Of a stretch of DNA of 58,287 nt, positions 32,749 to 40,337 are shown one piece after another. How positions within the stretch are numbered: position 1 is the first letter of the stretch; every line of letters begins with the position of its first letter. The stretch is taken from contig JH599972.1 of assembly GCA_000245075.1 (NCBI GenBank), positions 163,260-221,546 on the forward strand, read 5' to 3'. Position numbers and translations under genes: made by a program. The notes beneath the pieces are model-generated. The model ran no database searches. It was not told where the DNA came from and saw only the letters and a program-made list of their open reading frames with translations. This DNA comes from Acetobacteraceae bacterium AT-5844. GTDB taxonomy: Bacteria; Pseudomonadota; Alphaproteobacteria; Acetobacterales; Acetobacteraceae.

Positions 32749-32784
32749 AAATTTCGCATCTTCGTTGCAACAGTTTCGCATGAG
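32749..32784 (+). promoter_or_regulatory. Direct pair of TTTCGCA motifs upstream of bactofilin
   Basis: AAATTTCGCATC (core 32752-32758) and AGTTTCGCATGAG (core 32774-32780) repeat in direct orientation 22 bp apart, with GTTGCAAC between them. Confidence 0.68.
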
Positions 32785-32833
32785 ATGGGGCGCAGATTCC
32801 TACGCATGGTGATTTTGTGCTTCGTGCTGCCCT

Positions 32834-33715
32834 TCAGGCGGCGACTTGTCTGTGAATGCCCGCGAGTGACAGGGCTTCATCCAGGTGGCGGCCGTCCTGC
32901 AGGGCGGTGTAAAGGCCGGTGAGCCAGAGGCTCGTAAGCGTCAGGCCCTCCACGCCGATTCGCAGGACCGCGTCTTGCAAGGTCTGTAGTGTCCAGTGTG
33001 AGGGTACGGGGCGATCCGTTTCCCGGGGCCAGTGGAGCCCTGCTGGCCATGCCACCTCTCCCCCTTCCCAGGACAGCCGGCCCTCTGATTCATGGGCATG
33101 ACTCGCCAGCAACACATCCGGGGAAAGCCCTGTGGTGAGGATCAGCGCCACCGCGCGGCCGAGATCGGCGTCACGGCGTTGGGCTTCGGACAGCACCTGC
33201 GCGCAGCAGGCCGCCTCCAAAATGAAGACACCATCTTTGGCAGGGCGATGAAAAGGGTTGTCCAGGTCCGGCAGATAGAACTCCCGCAAATCGTCGATCG
33301 CTACGGCGAGGGCGGCCTGCTCCACCAGCATGCCACAGAGCTCTCCCAGAGCTTCCAGGCGACGCACGCGCAGCCCCACGAGGTCTTCCGGCTCCAGTGC
33401 GAAGAGCGGCAGGGCGCTGGCCGGGTCAGCCATGAGCGGCGCCAGGCGGTTGACGGGGGCCTGGTGCGTCCCGCCCTCACTGGCTGGCAAGGTGCCTTGA
33501 TCGATGGCCCAGCGGCGCAACGCTTCGGCGCCAGTGCCGGAAATGCGCTTGTGGCCTATGCGAATCGTGGACTTCTTGAGGGCGGTACTGGCCGCTTCGG
33601 CCCAAAGTTGTGCTTCGGCTGAACTGACGAAGCCATCCCGGCGAAAGGCCGCGGGGCCTTTGCCGATCTCGACAGACCAATCGCCATCCGGCCCCGGCAC
33701 AGGGCGCATGCTCAT
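32834..33715 (-). CDS. Hypothetical protein
   Basis: This 293-aa soluble protein has no recognised family. It starts with a GPDGDWSVEIGKGPAAFRRDGFV segment and continues with RIGHKRISGTGAEALRRWA, a Leu-rich helical middle, and DLDNPFHRPAKDGVFIL near the centre. No signal peptide or membrane segment is visible. It lies between the bactofilin gene and another small unknown gene, all on the minus strand and close to TTTCGCA motifs, so it is probably part of the motility set. GGGAGGGAG precedes the ATG at 33715; ATG 33709 is an alternative. Confidence 0.75.
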   Translation of the reverse strand: MSMRPVPGPDGDWSVEIGKGPAAFRRDGFVSSAEAQLWAEAASTALKKSTIRIGHKRISGTGAEALRRWAIDQGTLPASEGGTHQAPVNRLAPLMADPASALPLFALEPEDLVGLRVRRLEALGELCGMLVEQAALAVAIDDLREFYLPDLDNPFHRPAKDGVFILEAACCAQVLSEAQRRDADLGRAVALILTTGLSPDVLLASHAHESEGRLSWEGGEVAWPAGLHWPRETDRPVPSHWTLQTLQDAVLRIGVEGLTLTSLWLTGLYTALQDGRHLDEALSLAGIHRQVAA

Positions 33716-33771
33716 GCGCAGGGCTCCCTCCCAATGCGAGGGGCAGAAAAGCCGCTGCGGGGTTCGAAGGC

Positions 33772-33791
33772 AAGGCGGCAGGCGCCGCCTT
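33772..33791. repeat. Short hairpin between two unknown genes
   Basis: AAGGCGGC, 4-nt loop, GCCGCCTT: a perfect 8-bp stem in the 107-bp gap. It may attenuate or terminate the 33823 transcript; no T-tract follows. Confidence 0.4.
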
Positions 33792-33822
33792 GCATGAGGT
33801 CACGAAGGAGGTTCGGTGAGGA

Positions 33823-34137
33823 TCAGGCGGCGGCGGTTTCGGCCGGCACCGGGGCCGGCGGACCATAGACAGCCGGGCCCGGCCAGGAAGTGCCGTGGCG
33901 CAGCAGCGGAGCGAATTCCTCAGGCAGGCGGGCCTCGATCGCGACGGCGGCGCTGTCGATCTCCACGCTGCCGCTGGCCTGCATGCGTGTCTCGAGCTCC
34001 ACGCTGCGGGCGGAAGGGTCGGCAAGACGGAGGGTCTCACGGACCTGCGCCAGGGCAGCGCCGCGCAGCGCTTCCAGCACTTCCGAACGGCTGAGGCGGA
34101 TGGTGTGGCTAACGAAGAAAGGCGAAGGACGGGTCAT
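33823..34137 (-). CDS. Hypothetical small protein
   Basis: This 104-aa protein begins with FFVSHTIRLSRSEVLEALRGAALAQVRET and contains SVELETRMQASGSVEIDSAAVAIEARLP, which suggests a compact alpha/beta fold. The end (LLRHGTSWPGPAVYGPPAPVPAETAAA) is proline-rich and probably disordered. No family was recognised. GGAGAAG lies before the ATG. Three TTTCGC-type motifs lie upstream in the 373-bp gap to the divergent ParB-like gene. It may form an operon with the 32834 gene. Confidence 0.7.
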   Translation of the reverse strand: MTRPSPFFVSHTIRLSRSEVLEALRGAALAQVRETLRLADPSARSVELETRMQASGSVEIDSAAVAIEARLPEEFAPLLRHGTSWPGPAVYGPPAPVPAETAAA

Positions 34138-34159
34138 GAGGCTTCTCCTGATGCCTGTT

Positions 34160-34258
34160 CATATTTCGCGGAGCGGTCCGCGAGGTGTGGCCTGCCGAAA
34201 TTTTTGGCGGCACCGGTCTTCTAGCATCATTTCGCACAAGCTGCCATATTTCGCTTCG
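34160..34258 (+). promoter_or_regulatory. Three TTTCGC-type motifs between 34137 and the ParB-like gene
   Basis: CATATTTCGCGG (34160), CATCATTTCGCACAAG (core 34230-34236) and CATATTTCGCTTCG (34246) occur in direct orientation in the 34138-34510 gap. Only the middle one is a full core match. The rest of the gap has a T/A-rich stretch near 34390-34430 and a hairpin at 34472-34488. Confidence 0.5.
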
Positions 34259-34471
34259 AGACAATGATGAACACATTCCATCTTTTCCCGATATCTTCAG
34301 CGCTCCGGTCCAGGCTCGCAGCCGGACGCCTGCCTTGTGGGGCGGGGTCAGCCTGCGGCATGGGGCGATGGGCTCCAGGCGGTTCGTCGATTTTTGCGTC
34401 TTTGCGGGAAAGCGAAAAAAAGGTAAACGCAGCCAAGGCCCCTCCCTACGACGCGCCGGGGGGCGATTCGA

Positions 34472-34488
34472 GGCCCGGCCACCGGGCC
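34472..34488 (+). repeat. Hairpin just upstream of the ParB-like gene
   Basis: GGCCCGG, 3-nt loop, CCGGGCC: a perfect 7-bp stem ending 8 bp before the GGGAG ribosome site at about 34496. If in the transcript, it would sit in the leader and could affect translation. Confidence 0.45.
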
Positions 34489-34510
34489 GCAGGATGGGAG
34501 ATGCGAATCG

Positions 34511-36271
34511 ATGGCACGTGCGAAGGCGGCCGCCCTGCGGGCGGTTGGAGGTACGTCCGGCAAGGCCCAGCCTCTGCAGGCCGGCCGGATCATACAGATC
34601 CAGGGCGGTGATCCGGACGTGCCCGCCTTCTCCATCGAATTGGTGACGCCGGACAGCGCGACGGAGCTGCTGCAACGCAAGCGCCCCAGCGCGGCCGAGA
34701 ACCCGGCCGCCATCAATGCCTATGCGGAGGCGATGCGCGAGGGGCGTTGGATTCTGAACGGCATGCCCATCATCCTCTCACGGGCAGGCGTGTTGCTGGA
34801 TGGCGTGCAGCGCCTGCGTGCTTGCGTGAAGGCGGGCGTACCTTTCCTGACAGTGCTGGCGCAGAACATTCCTGACGATGTGCTGCACACGATTGATCAG
34901 CAGCGTCGTCGTTCCTTCGCGGGCGTTCTTGAAACGCGCGGCATTCCGCACGCCCACGCCTTGCAGTCGGCGCTGGTCAAGCTGATCCGCTATGATGACG
35001 GCAAGATGCTGCGGGGGGCGGGTACGGCCTCCTGGTCCCGCATGGACCGGGTGCTGCGCGCCAATCCTGATCTCGTGGCGGCGGTGAAGATGTCGCTGGA
35101 AAGCGAGGCCAGCGTCCTGTCGGAAGCGGTGCGCACGCCGCTGTTGTTCATGGGCTTTCAGGTGGATGAGGCGGCAACGCGCCGGTTCCTCGATGCCATC
35201 GCGAATCCCGAGAAATACACACCGATGGAGCCAGGCGCCCGTGTGCGTGACCTGATCGATATCACGCGCGGCGATCCGACGACCCGGCTGAAGCCGGTGA
35301 CGCTCTTCGCCGTCTGTATCAAGGCGCTGAACGCCACCTTCAGTCGCGAGCATCTGCGCAGCTATGCCTGGTTGGACAAGACGGTAAACCCGACGAAGGG
35401 CGAGGATTTTCCTGCCCTCGGCGGCTACAAGGGCCTGAACGACCCTGGCCATGCCGACGAACGCGAGGAAACCGCGCACCAGTTGCGCGAGGCAGTCGCT
35501 CGCCTGGCCTCCGAGGAAGGGGTCTATCCGCTCGCCATCGAGACGGTGACGCCGGAGATCGCAGTAGAGTACCTCGCGCACAATACCCGCAACCGCAAGA
35601 TCGTGGCCGCCCATGTGGACTCGATCGCCCGCGACATTAAGGCGGGCAACTGGATGATGAACGCGCAGCCCATCTGCTTCGCGCGCGATGGGCGGTTGCT
35701 CAATGGTCAGCATCGGCTTTCCGCCGTGTTGCAGGCAGGCGAGGCCATCGAGGTGCCGGTGATGCGCGGGTTGCCGGAGGAGGCTTATGCCACCTACGAC
35801 ATCCACGCCAAGAAGGGGCCGCAGCTCGGCGCTGCCTATGATAATTTCGGGGACAAGCCCCTGGTGGCGGCAGCCGCGGTGCTGCTGTGGAAGCGCGAGC
35901 TCAAGCCCAGCGGCGTGCGTAATGCCAAGCCGACGCCGTCGGAGGTAATGAAGATCATCGAGCAGCACCCGCGCCTGCTGGAACTGCGGACCTTCGGGCG
36001 GAAGATGATCGAGTTCGGCCGTGGCTCCGTTCTGACCTACGCAGCCTATTGCATTGAGCGCGATGATCCGGAGCTGGGACGCGTTTTTCTGGAACGGTTC
36101 GAAACAGGTGCGGACCTGCCACGCGGGCATCTTATTCTGGAGCTCCGCAAGCGCATGCAGATCATGCGGCGGGAACGCACCAGCCAGGACGAACAGCTTA
36201 AGGAATTGCTGGCGGCCTGGGAACGCTTCAAGGAAAAGCCTGATCTGGACCGGTTGAAGCGCGCCTCCTGA
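34511..36271 (+). CDS. ParB-like protein with two tandem ParB/sulfiredoxin-type domains
   Basis: This 586-aa protein contains an internal duplication about 301 residues apart. Copy 1 (around residues 42-145) has IELVTPDSATELL, EGRWILNGMPIILSRAGVLLDG and then GVQRLRA (98-104). Copy 2 (around 343-445) has IETVTPEIAVEYL, AGNWMMNAQPICFARDGRLLNG and GQHRLSA (399-405). The GQHR motif fits the ParB/sulfiredoxin superfamily nucleotide-binding motif; copy 1 has lost the histidine. Helical segments follow each copy. It may bind DNA or be a nucleotide-dependent scaffold. It is single, beside fliJ, preceded by TTTCGC motifs and a hairpin. No partner parA exists in the window. The DNA-binding role is inference. 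Confidence 0.72.
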   Translation: MARAKAAALRAVGGTSGKAQPLQAGRIIQIQGGDPDVPAFSIELVTPDSATELLQRKRPSAAENPAAINAYAEAMREGRWILNGMPIILSRAGVLLDGVQRLRACVKAGVPFLTVLAQNIPDDVLHTIDQQRRRSFAGVLETRGIPHAHALQSALVKLIRYDDGKMLRGAGTASWSRMDRVLRANPDLVAAVKMSLESEASVLSEAVRTPLLFMGFQVDEAATRRFLDAIANPEKYTPMEPGARVRDLIDITRGDPTTRLKPVTLFAVCIKALNATFSREHLRSYAWLDKTVNPTKGEDFPALGGYKGLNDPGHADEREETAHQLREAVARLASEEGVYPLAIETVTPEIAVEYLAHNTRNRKIVAAHVDSIARDIKAGNWMMNAQPICFARDGRLLNGQHRLSAVLQAGEAIEVPVMRGLPEEAYATYDIHAKKGPQLGAAYDNFGDKPLVAAAAVLLWKRELKPSGVRNAKPTPSEVMKIIEQHPRLLELRTFGRKMIEFGRGSVLTYAAYCIERDDPELGRVFLERFETGADLPRGHLILELRKRMQIMRRERTSQDEQLKELLAAWERFKEKPDLDRLKRAS

Positions 36272-36274
36272 CGT

Positions 36275-36685
36275 TCAGCGCCAATGCTGGCGGCGCAGTT
36301 CGGCGTCTTCCGCCATCTGTTCCGCCTTGCGGCGGGCGATTTTAAGGGCCGCGCGCTCCGCCGTCTCCAACGCAATCTCGAGGCGTTTGATCTCGGCAAA
36401 ATTCTCCCGCAGCGAGTCGCGTAGCTTGTCCTCCTGCCGTTGCAGGAGGTTGATGGCCAGCTCCAGCTGTTGCTTCTGCCGCGTGTGGATGCGCGACCAC
36501 TCCGTCCATAATGCCATTTCAGCAGCCTGCCCCCGGGCCCGGTCGGTCTCTCGCGTGGCGGCCGCGTCATGCATCGCGAGTTCCTCCCGCGCCAGCAGGG
36601 TTTGACGCTCGGCTTCGGCGAGTGCGGTCCGCTGTTCATCGGCCCGGCGGCGCGCGAGTCGGATCAGGGTTGGCAGGCCGCGCAT
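36275..36685 (-). CDS. fliJ: Flagellar export protein FliJ
   Basis: This 136-aa coiled-coil protein is of the FliJ type, the stalk of the FliI-FliH export ATPase. It has the pattern LPTLIRLARRRADEQRTALAEAERQ, LLAREELAMHD, then ALWTEWSRIHTRQKQQLELAINLLQRQEDKLRDSL and AAERAAL-like helices near the end. Start 36685 was chosen because GAGGA lies 5 nt upstream; ATG 36697 would add four residues. The frame is open much further, but that is not coding. A TTTTTCGCATA motif lies 55 bp upstream, shared with the divergent protease gene. fliI is 11 kb away. Confidence 0.82.
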   Translation of the reverse strand: MRGLPTLIRLARRRADEQRTALAEAERQTLLAREELAMHDAAATRETDRARGQAAEMALWTEWSRIHTRQKQQLELAINLLQRQEDKLRDSLRENFAEIKRLEIALETAERAALKIARRKAEQMAEDAELRRQHWR

Positions 36686-36738
36686 GGATGTCCTCATCGG
36701 CTCTGGCCCTGGGCTTGGGGCCGTGTTACGAATTATCC

Positions 36739-36753
36739 GTTTTTCGCATAGAA
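36739..36753 (+). promoter_or_regulatory. TTTTTCGCATA motif between fliJ and the serine protease
   Basis: GTTTTTCGCATAGAAG has its core at 36742-36748. It lies 8 bp before the protease start at 36761 and 54 bp upstream of fliJ. Confidence 0.65.
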
Positions 36754-36760
36754 GTCGAGG

Positions 36761-37585
36761 ATGCGGATGCGGCGATGGATGCGGGGCCTGTTGGTTGTGG
36801 GCGCGGCGGTAACAGGGCTGGGGGCCGCTGCCTCCGCCTGGCCTTCCCGCCCTGTGCGGCTCGCGGCCGAACAGGGTGTCTCCGGTTCCGCTTTTGCCGT
36901 GGCCCCGGGGGTCCTGGTTACCAATGCTCATGTGGCGCTGCGATGCCAGATGCATGGCCTGCCTTTGAAAATCGTCGGTCGCGGCGGGGCGTGGCGTGTC
37001 GCGATATTGGATGCCGAGGCTGACCTCGCCTTGCTGCGTGGCCCGGCGGAGGACGAGGCCGTTCTTCCTATCTCTGCCGCCGCCCGTTTGCCGCGGGGAA
37101 CTCAGGTGATCGCCATGGGATATCCCACGCAGGGGGTGGAAGGCCGCATGGCGGGCCAGTTGCGCGCGAGCCGCGGCGGCGTGCTTCGTGCGACCCTGAC
37201 GGTTCATGACCCCCAGGGTGGCCGGGCGGTCAGCTTTGTCATGACCGACCGTGCTGGCCGGGAGGTCGAACCGGCCTGGGATGATGGCGTGCGTTATTTC
37301 GGCGCGGATCGCGCGCGGGCTTTGCGCTGGCGGCTGGAGATTGACGCGCCCTCTTCGGGCGGCAGCTCCGGCGGACCCGTGCTGGACGCGGCCGGCCATG
37401 TCGTGGGTGTTGTCTATGCGGGGGGGCGCGGACTGACGGCAGCCATTCCGCTGGAGGATGTGCGGGACCTCTTGGCCCGGGCAGGAATCGCTCCCGTGCT
37501 GCGGATGCCGGCCCAGAGGCGAAGCCCGGACTGGGCGGCCGTTGAAGCGGCCGCTGCCAGGGCAATGTACCGCGTGACCTGCTGA
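36761..37585 (+). CDS. Secreted trypsin-like serine protease
   Basis: This 274-aa protease has an N-terminal signal sequence (RRWMRGLLVVGAAVTGLGAAASAW) and a chymotrypsin fold. The triad is H57 (VTNAHV), D88 (AEADLALL) and S203 (GGSSGGPVLD). There is no PDZ domain, so it is not DegP-like in full. It would act in the periplasm or outside. It sits divergent from fliJ, 8 bp after a TTTTTCGCATA motif, which suggests expression with the flagellar set; a role in basal-body processing or quality control is a guess. The next gene is convergent with no gap. Confidence 0.85.
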   Translation: MRMRRWMRGLLVVGAAVTGLGAAASAWPSRPVRLAAEQGVSGSAFAVAPGVLVTNAHVALRCQMHGLPLKIVGRGGAWRVAILDAEADLALLRGPAEDEAVLPISAAARLPRGTQVIAMGYPTQGVEGRMAGQLRASRGGVLRATLTVHDPQGGRAVSFVMTDRAGREVEPAWDDGVRYFGADRARALRWRLEIDAPSSGGSSGGPVLDAAGHVVGVVYAGGRGLTAAIPLEDVRDLLARAGIAPVLRMPAQRRSPDWAAVEAAAARAMYRVTC

Positions 37586-38269
37586 TCAGGCAGCCACAGG
37601 CGTTGCGCCGGGCTGAACGGCGGGATCCTGGATCTGGGCAGGGCCCGTCCGGCCCAGTTTTATGATGCTCTCAGCGAGATCCTCGGCACCGTTGGCCTGC
37701 AGGACGAGCATCAGGTCGCGTAAGGCGGCATCCAAAGAGAGGCTGTCGGCGGCATCCTGAGTGCTGATCAGGGGACGGTCTTGCGGCAACCCGCCCCCCT
37801 CCGCCGCCGGATGGTCCGACGGCAGCAACCAGAGCTGCTGAGAAAAGGAACGCACGGCATGCGGTGCGTGCCGGGCCGGAGCGGCCGGAGCGCCCGCCAA
37901 CAGATACACCTGCCCATCAGCGGAGCGGCGACGATGGATCTCGCCGCCATTCGGCAGGCGGGCGGTGCTTTCCCACTCCCCCGCCGCGGCCAGCATCAGC
38001 AGAGCCAGCAATTGCCGTCCGCCGTGGCAATGGGCCAGAACAGCGCGGACGCAAACTGCGCTGCCAGCGACGCGGAGCTGCCTGGCGACATCGCCAAGTT
38101 GCCGGCGAGCTTTGGTTTCAGCCTCACAGGCATGCCCCTCGAGGGCAAGATGCAGGGAGGGATCCAGATATTCCGGGGTGAGGACGCCCAGGTCGCGCTT
38201 CATGCGGGCAAGACAAAGCTGATCCATGGCCGTCGAAGCGGTGTTCAGGAGCAGTGTCAGTCCCAGCAT
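37586..38269 (-). CDS. Hypothetical protein
   Basis: This 227-aa protein has no recognised family. The first 40 residues are helical (TLLLNTASTAMDQLCLARMKRDL), the middle has several cysteines and histidines (AHCHGGRQLLALLML), then NGGEIHRRRSADGQVYLLAG reads like a small beta domain. The end is acidic and helical (ALRDLMLVLQANGAEDLAESIIKL). GGAGACGGACAT precedes the ATG. It converges on the protease gene, with a 1-bp gap. No TTTCGCA core occurs just upstream, unlike its neighbours. Confidence 0.65.
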   Translation of the reverse strand: MLGLTLLLNTASTAMDQLCLARMKRDLGVLTPEYLDPSLHLALEGHACEAETKARRQLGDVARQLRVAGSAVCVRAVLAHCHGGRQLLALLMLAAAGEWESTARLPNGGEIHRRRSADGQVYLLAGAPAAPARHAPHAVRSFSQQLWLLPSDHPAAEGGGLPQDRPLISTQDAADSLSLDAALRDLMLVLQANGAEDLAESIIKLGRTGPAQIQDPAVQPGATPVAA

Positions 38270-38557
38270 ATGTCCGTCTCCAAATCGGATGAGGGCCGCT
38301 CACTCGCGCAATGCGAGCATTCGACTTCGCGTTCTGCGTGTATCTCCCGACTTCATACTCTCTTTTTTGACGATGTCACCGGCTTTGTGGAATCAAGAAG
38401 CCGAACATAAAACCTCTATAAAACAACGGAATAATGAATAAACGGGCCCTTCCCTTCCTTCTTGGCCGCTATCATAGGTTGAAAATTTCTGAGCCATTTA
38501 CGAGACGAAGTGCGGAAAAGGGTATAAAAAGAGACAAAGATCGTAATGTGAGGATTC
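38270..38557. other. AT-richer intergenic region
   Basis: This 288-bp gap between the divergent 37586 and 38558 genes is clearly AT-richer than its surroundings from about 38385 onward, with runs such as TATAAAAAGAGAC and ATAAAACCTC. A TTGACG at 38367 could be a -35 element. There is no TTTCGCA motif, repeat or hairpin that I can support. It probably holds the promoters of the divergent genes. Confidence 0.4.
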
Positions 38558-38860
38558 ATGCGGTTGATTCCGGCTGCGTTTCTGGCTCTCTGCGCCCTCG
38601 CCGCAAGCCCCGTCGCCGCCCAGGGCGCCGGGTTCCATCGTCAAGGGCCTCCTCCCGCTCATTCTGGCCGAGGCCCCGACCGACAGCCGGACCGTGCCTA
38701 TCCGCGTCAAGACGGTATCCAGTTGGACGTCGGAGGACTGTGGCTGGAGCCGGCACCCCCCTCGCCAGCCGAGCGTGAGCCGGACCCCGTAAGGCGGCCG
38801 ATGTTCAGTGATGGCTGGACGCGCGACGGCTTCGGTACCCAGCGGGGTGGCTGGCGTTGA
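38558..38860 (+). CDS. Small exported hypothetical protein
   Basis: This 100-aa protein starts with a clear signal peptide (RLIPAAFLALCALAASPVAAQG, predicted cleavage after VAAQ). The mature part is Pro/Arg/Gly-rich (FHRQGPPPAHSGRGPDRQPDR) and low in secondary structure, with WLEPAPPSPAEREPDPVRRPM near the middle. No family was recognised. GAGG lies 7 nt before the ATG. Its stop overlaps the TTG start of the next gene (TTGA), so both are probably one operon. Confidence 0.6.
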   Translation: MRLIPAAFLALCALAASPVAAQGAGFHRQGPPPAHSGRGPDRQPDRAYPRQDGIQLDVGGLWLEPAPPSPAEREPDPVRRPMFSDGWTRDGFGTQRGGWR

Positions 38861-39204
38861 GCGCCGCCGCCACGGTGGGCCAGCGCGGCTTTGTCCTGAT
38901 TCACCGGGAACTGGGTGTCTATGTGGGCCGGGCACCCAACATGTCTTGCTGGTCGAAGCTGAACGCGGCCGGGCAGGTGGCCGTCGCGACCTTTCCTAGT
39001 GAGGCCAAGGCGAGGTGGCACGTCGATATTTGGGAAGGCGGCTGGATAGAGGACCAGACGGCATCCGGGTTGAGCTTACATTCGGTGGAAGTGGATCTGC
39101 CGGATGGCTGGGCCAGTATCACGGCACTTCGCGCTGCGGGGCTTGAAGAGCATCTGGGAGAACTGGCCCATGCCGGCTGGTGCAACCGGCCGGGCCAGTG
39201 CTAG
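38857..39204 (+). CDS. Hypothetical small protein
   Basis: This 115-aa protein starts at a TTG that overlaps the upstream stop by 4 nt. It reads like a soluble alpha/beta domain: GFVLIHRELGVYVGRAPNMSCWSKL, AKARWHVDIWEGGWIEDQT, then SVEVDLPDGWASITALRAAGLEEHL. It has tryptophans in a regular pattern and three cysteines. No family was recognised. It is convergent with flgI and ends 8 bp from it. A stronger alternative start is the ATG within NMSC, which would remove the first 27 residues. Confidence 0.58.
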   Translation: MSAAATVGQRGFVLIHRELGVYVGRAPNMSCWSKLNAAGQVAVATFPSEAKARWHVDIWEGGWIEDQTASGLSLHSVEVDLPDGWASITALRAAGLEEHLGELAHAGWCNRPGQC

Positions 39205-39212
39205 GCGCGCAT

Positions 39213-40322
39213 TCAGATGAACTGAAGGTCTGCGTGCAAGGCGCCGCTGGCCTTCAGCGCATTGAGCACCGAGATCAGGTCACGTGGGGCGAGCCCGAGC
39301 GCATTCAGGCCATTGACCAGAGCCTGCAAGGTATTCGCCTGCGGTAGCACTGCGAGGCGCCGGCCTCTCTGGTCGTCCACTTCCACCTGTGTACGAGGCA
39401 GCACCACGGTTTCTCCGTTGGAGAAGGGCGCAGGCTGGCTCGCGATCGGGCTCTCCGTCACGCGGATGACCAAGTTGCCATGGGTAATTGCCACCGGCTC
39501 GACGCGTACCTCCGCGCCGACCACAATGGTGCCGGTCCGCTCATCCACGACGATGCGGGCGGGCGTCTGCGGCCGCACCTGTAGGGCTTCCATCTGAGCG
39601 ACCAGGGCAGGCAGCCTGTCCCGGAAGCCGAATGGCACTTTCACTTCAACGGTCGCCAGGTCGAGCGCTGTCGCGCTGCCCGGGCCGAAGCGGCTGTTCA
39701 GCACCTCCTCAATGCGGACGGCGGTAGTGAAATCCGGCGAGCGGAGCGCGAGTCGGATGCTGTCCAAATTTCGCAGACTGACGGGAACTTCGCGCTCCAC
39801 CAACCCGCCGCCGGGAACCCGGCCTTGAGTGGTCACGCCACTGGTGATGCTTTGTGCTTGCCCCGCCGCCTGGAAGCCACCCACCACCACAGGCCCCTGG
39901 GCCACGGCGTAAACCTCGCCATCCGCCCCCATCAGCGGGGTCACGATGAGAGTGCCACCGTTCAGGCTGCGGCTGTCACCCAATGACGACACCTGGACGT
40001 CGATCGGCGAGCCCTGACGTGCGAAAGGCGGCAAGGTAGCGGTGACGATCACCGCCGCGGTGTTACGCGTCTGCACGCGCGCATCCGCGACGTTGATGCC
40101 CATGCGCTCCAGCATCGCCGCGAGGCTCTGCTGGGTGAAGGGCGTGTTGCGGAGCTGGTCGCCCGTACCCTGAAGCCCGATGACAAGGCCGTAGCCGACG
40201 AGCTGATTGCCGCGCACTCCTTCAATGCTGACGATGTCTTTCAGGCGCACCTGCGCCATCGCGGGAGAGGCGGTGACGCAGGCGCAGGCGAGTAGAAATA
40301 CCCGAAGGAGTCGGCGCGGCAT
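39213..40322 (-). CDS. flgI: Flagellar P-ring protein FlgI
   Basis: This 369-aa periplasmic protein forms the P ring around the rod. The signal peptide (residues 1-24, FLLACACVTASPAMAQ) precedes VRLKDIVSIEGVRGNQLVGYGLVIGL, the family hallmark, followed by LRNTPFTQQSLAAMLERMG and ATLPPFARQGSPIDVQVSSLGDS. The C-terminal half includes DERTGTIVVGAEV and the final NALKASGALHADL. It is the last gene of the motB-flgE-flgK-flgL-orf run. TTTCGCA cores at 39769 and 40020 fall in coding sequence, the first with AT-rich codons (CGA AAT TTG). Confidence 0.97.
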   Translation of the reverse strand: MPRRLLRVFLLACACVTASPAMAQVRLKDIVSIEGVRGNQLVGYGLVIGLQGTGDQLRNTPFTQQSLAAMLERMGINVADARVQTRNTAAVIVTATLPPFARQGSPIDVQVSSLGDSRSLNGGTLIVTPLMGADGEVYAVAQGPVVVGGFQAAGQAQSITSGVTTQGRVPGGGLVEREVPVSLRNLDSIRLALRSPDFTTAVRIEEVLNSRFGPGSATALDLATVEVKVPFGFRDRLPALVAQMEALQVRPQTPARIVVDERTGTIVVGAEVRVEPVAITHGNLVIRVTESPIASQPAPFSNGETVVLPRTQVEVDDQRGRRLAVLPQANTLQALVNGLNALGLAPRDLISVLNALKASGALHADLQFI

Positions 40323-40337
40323 TCAGATTGCTCCCTT

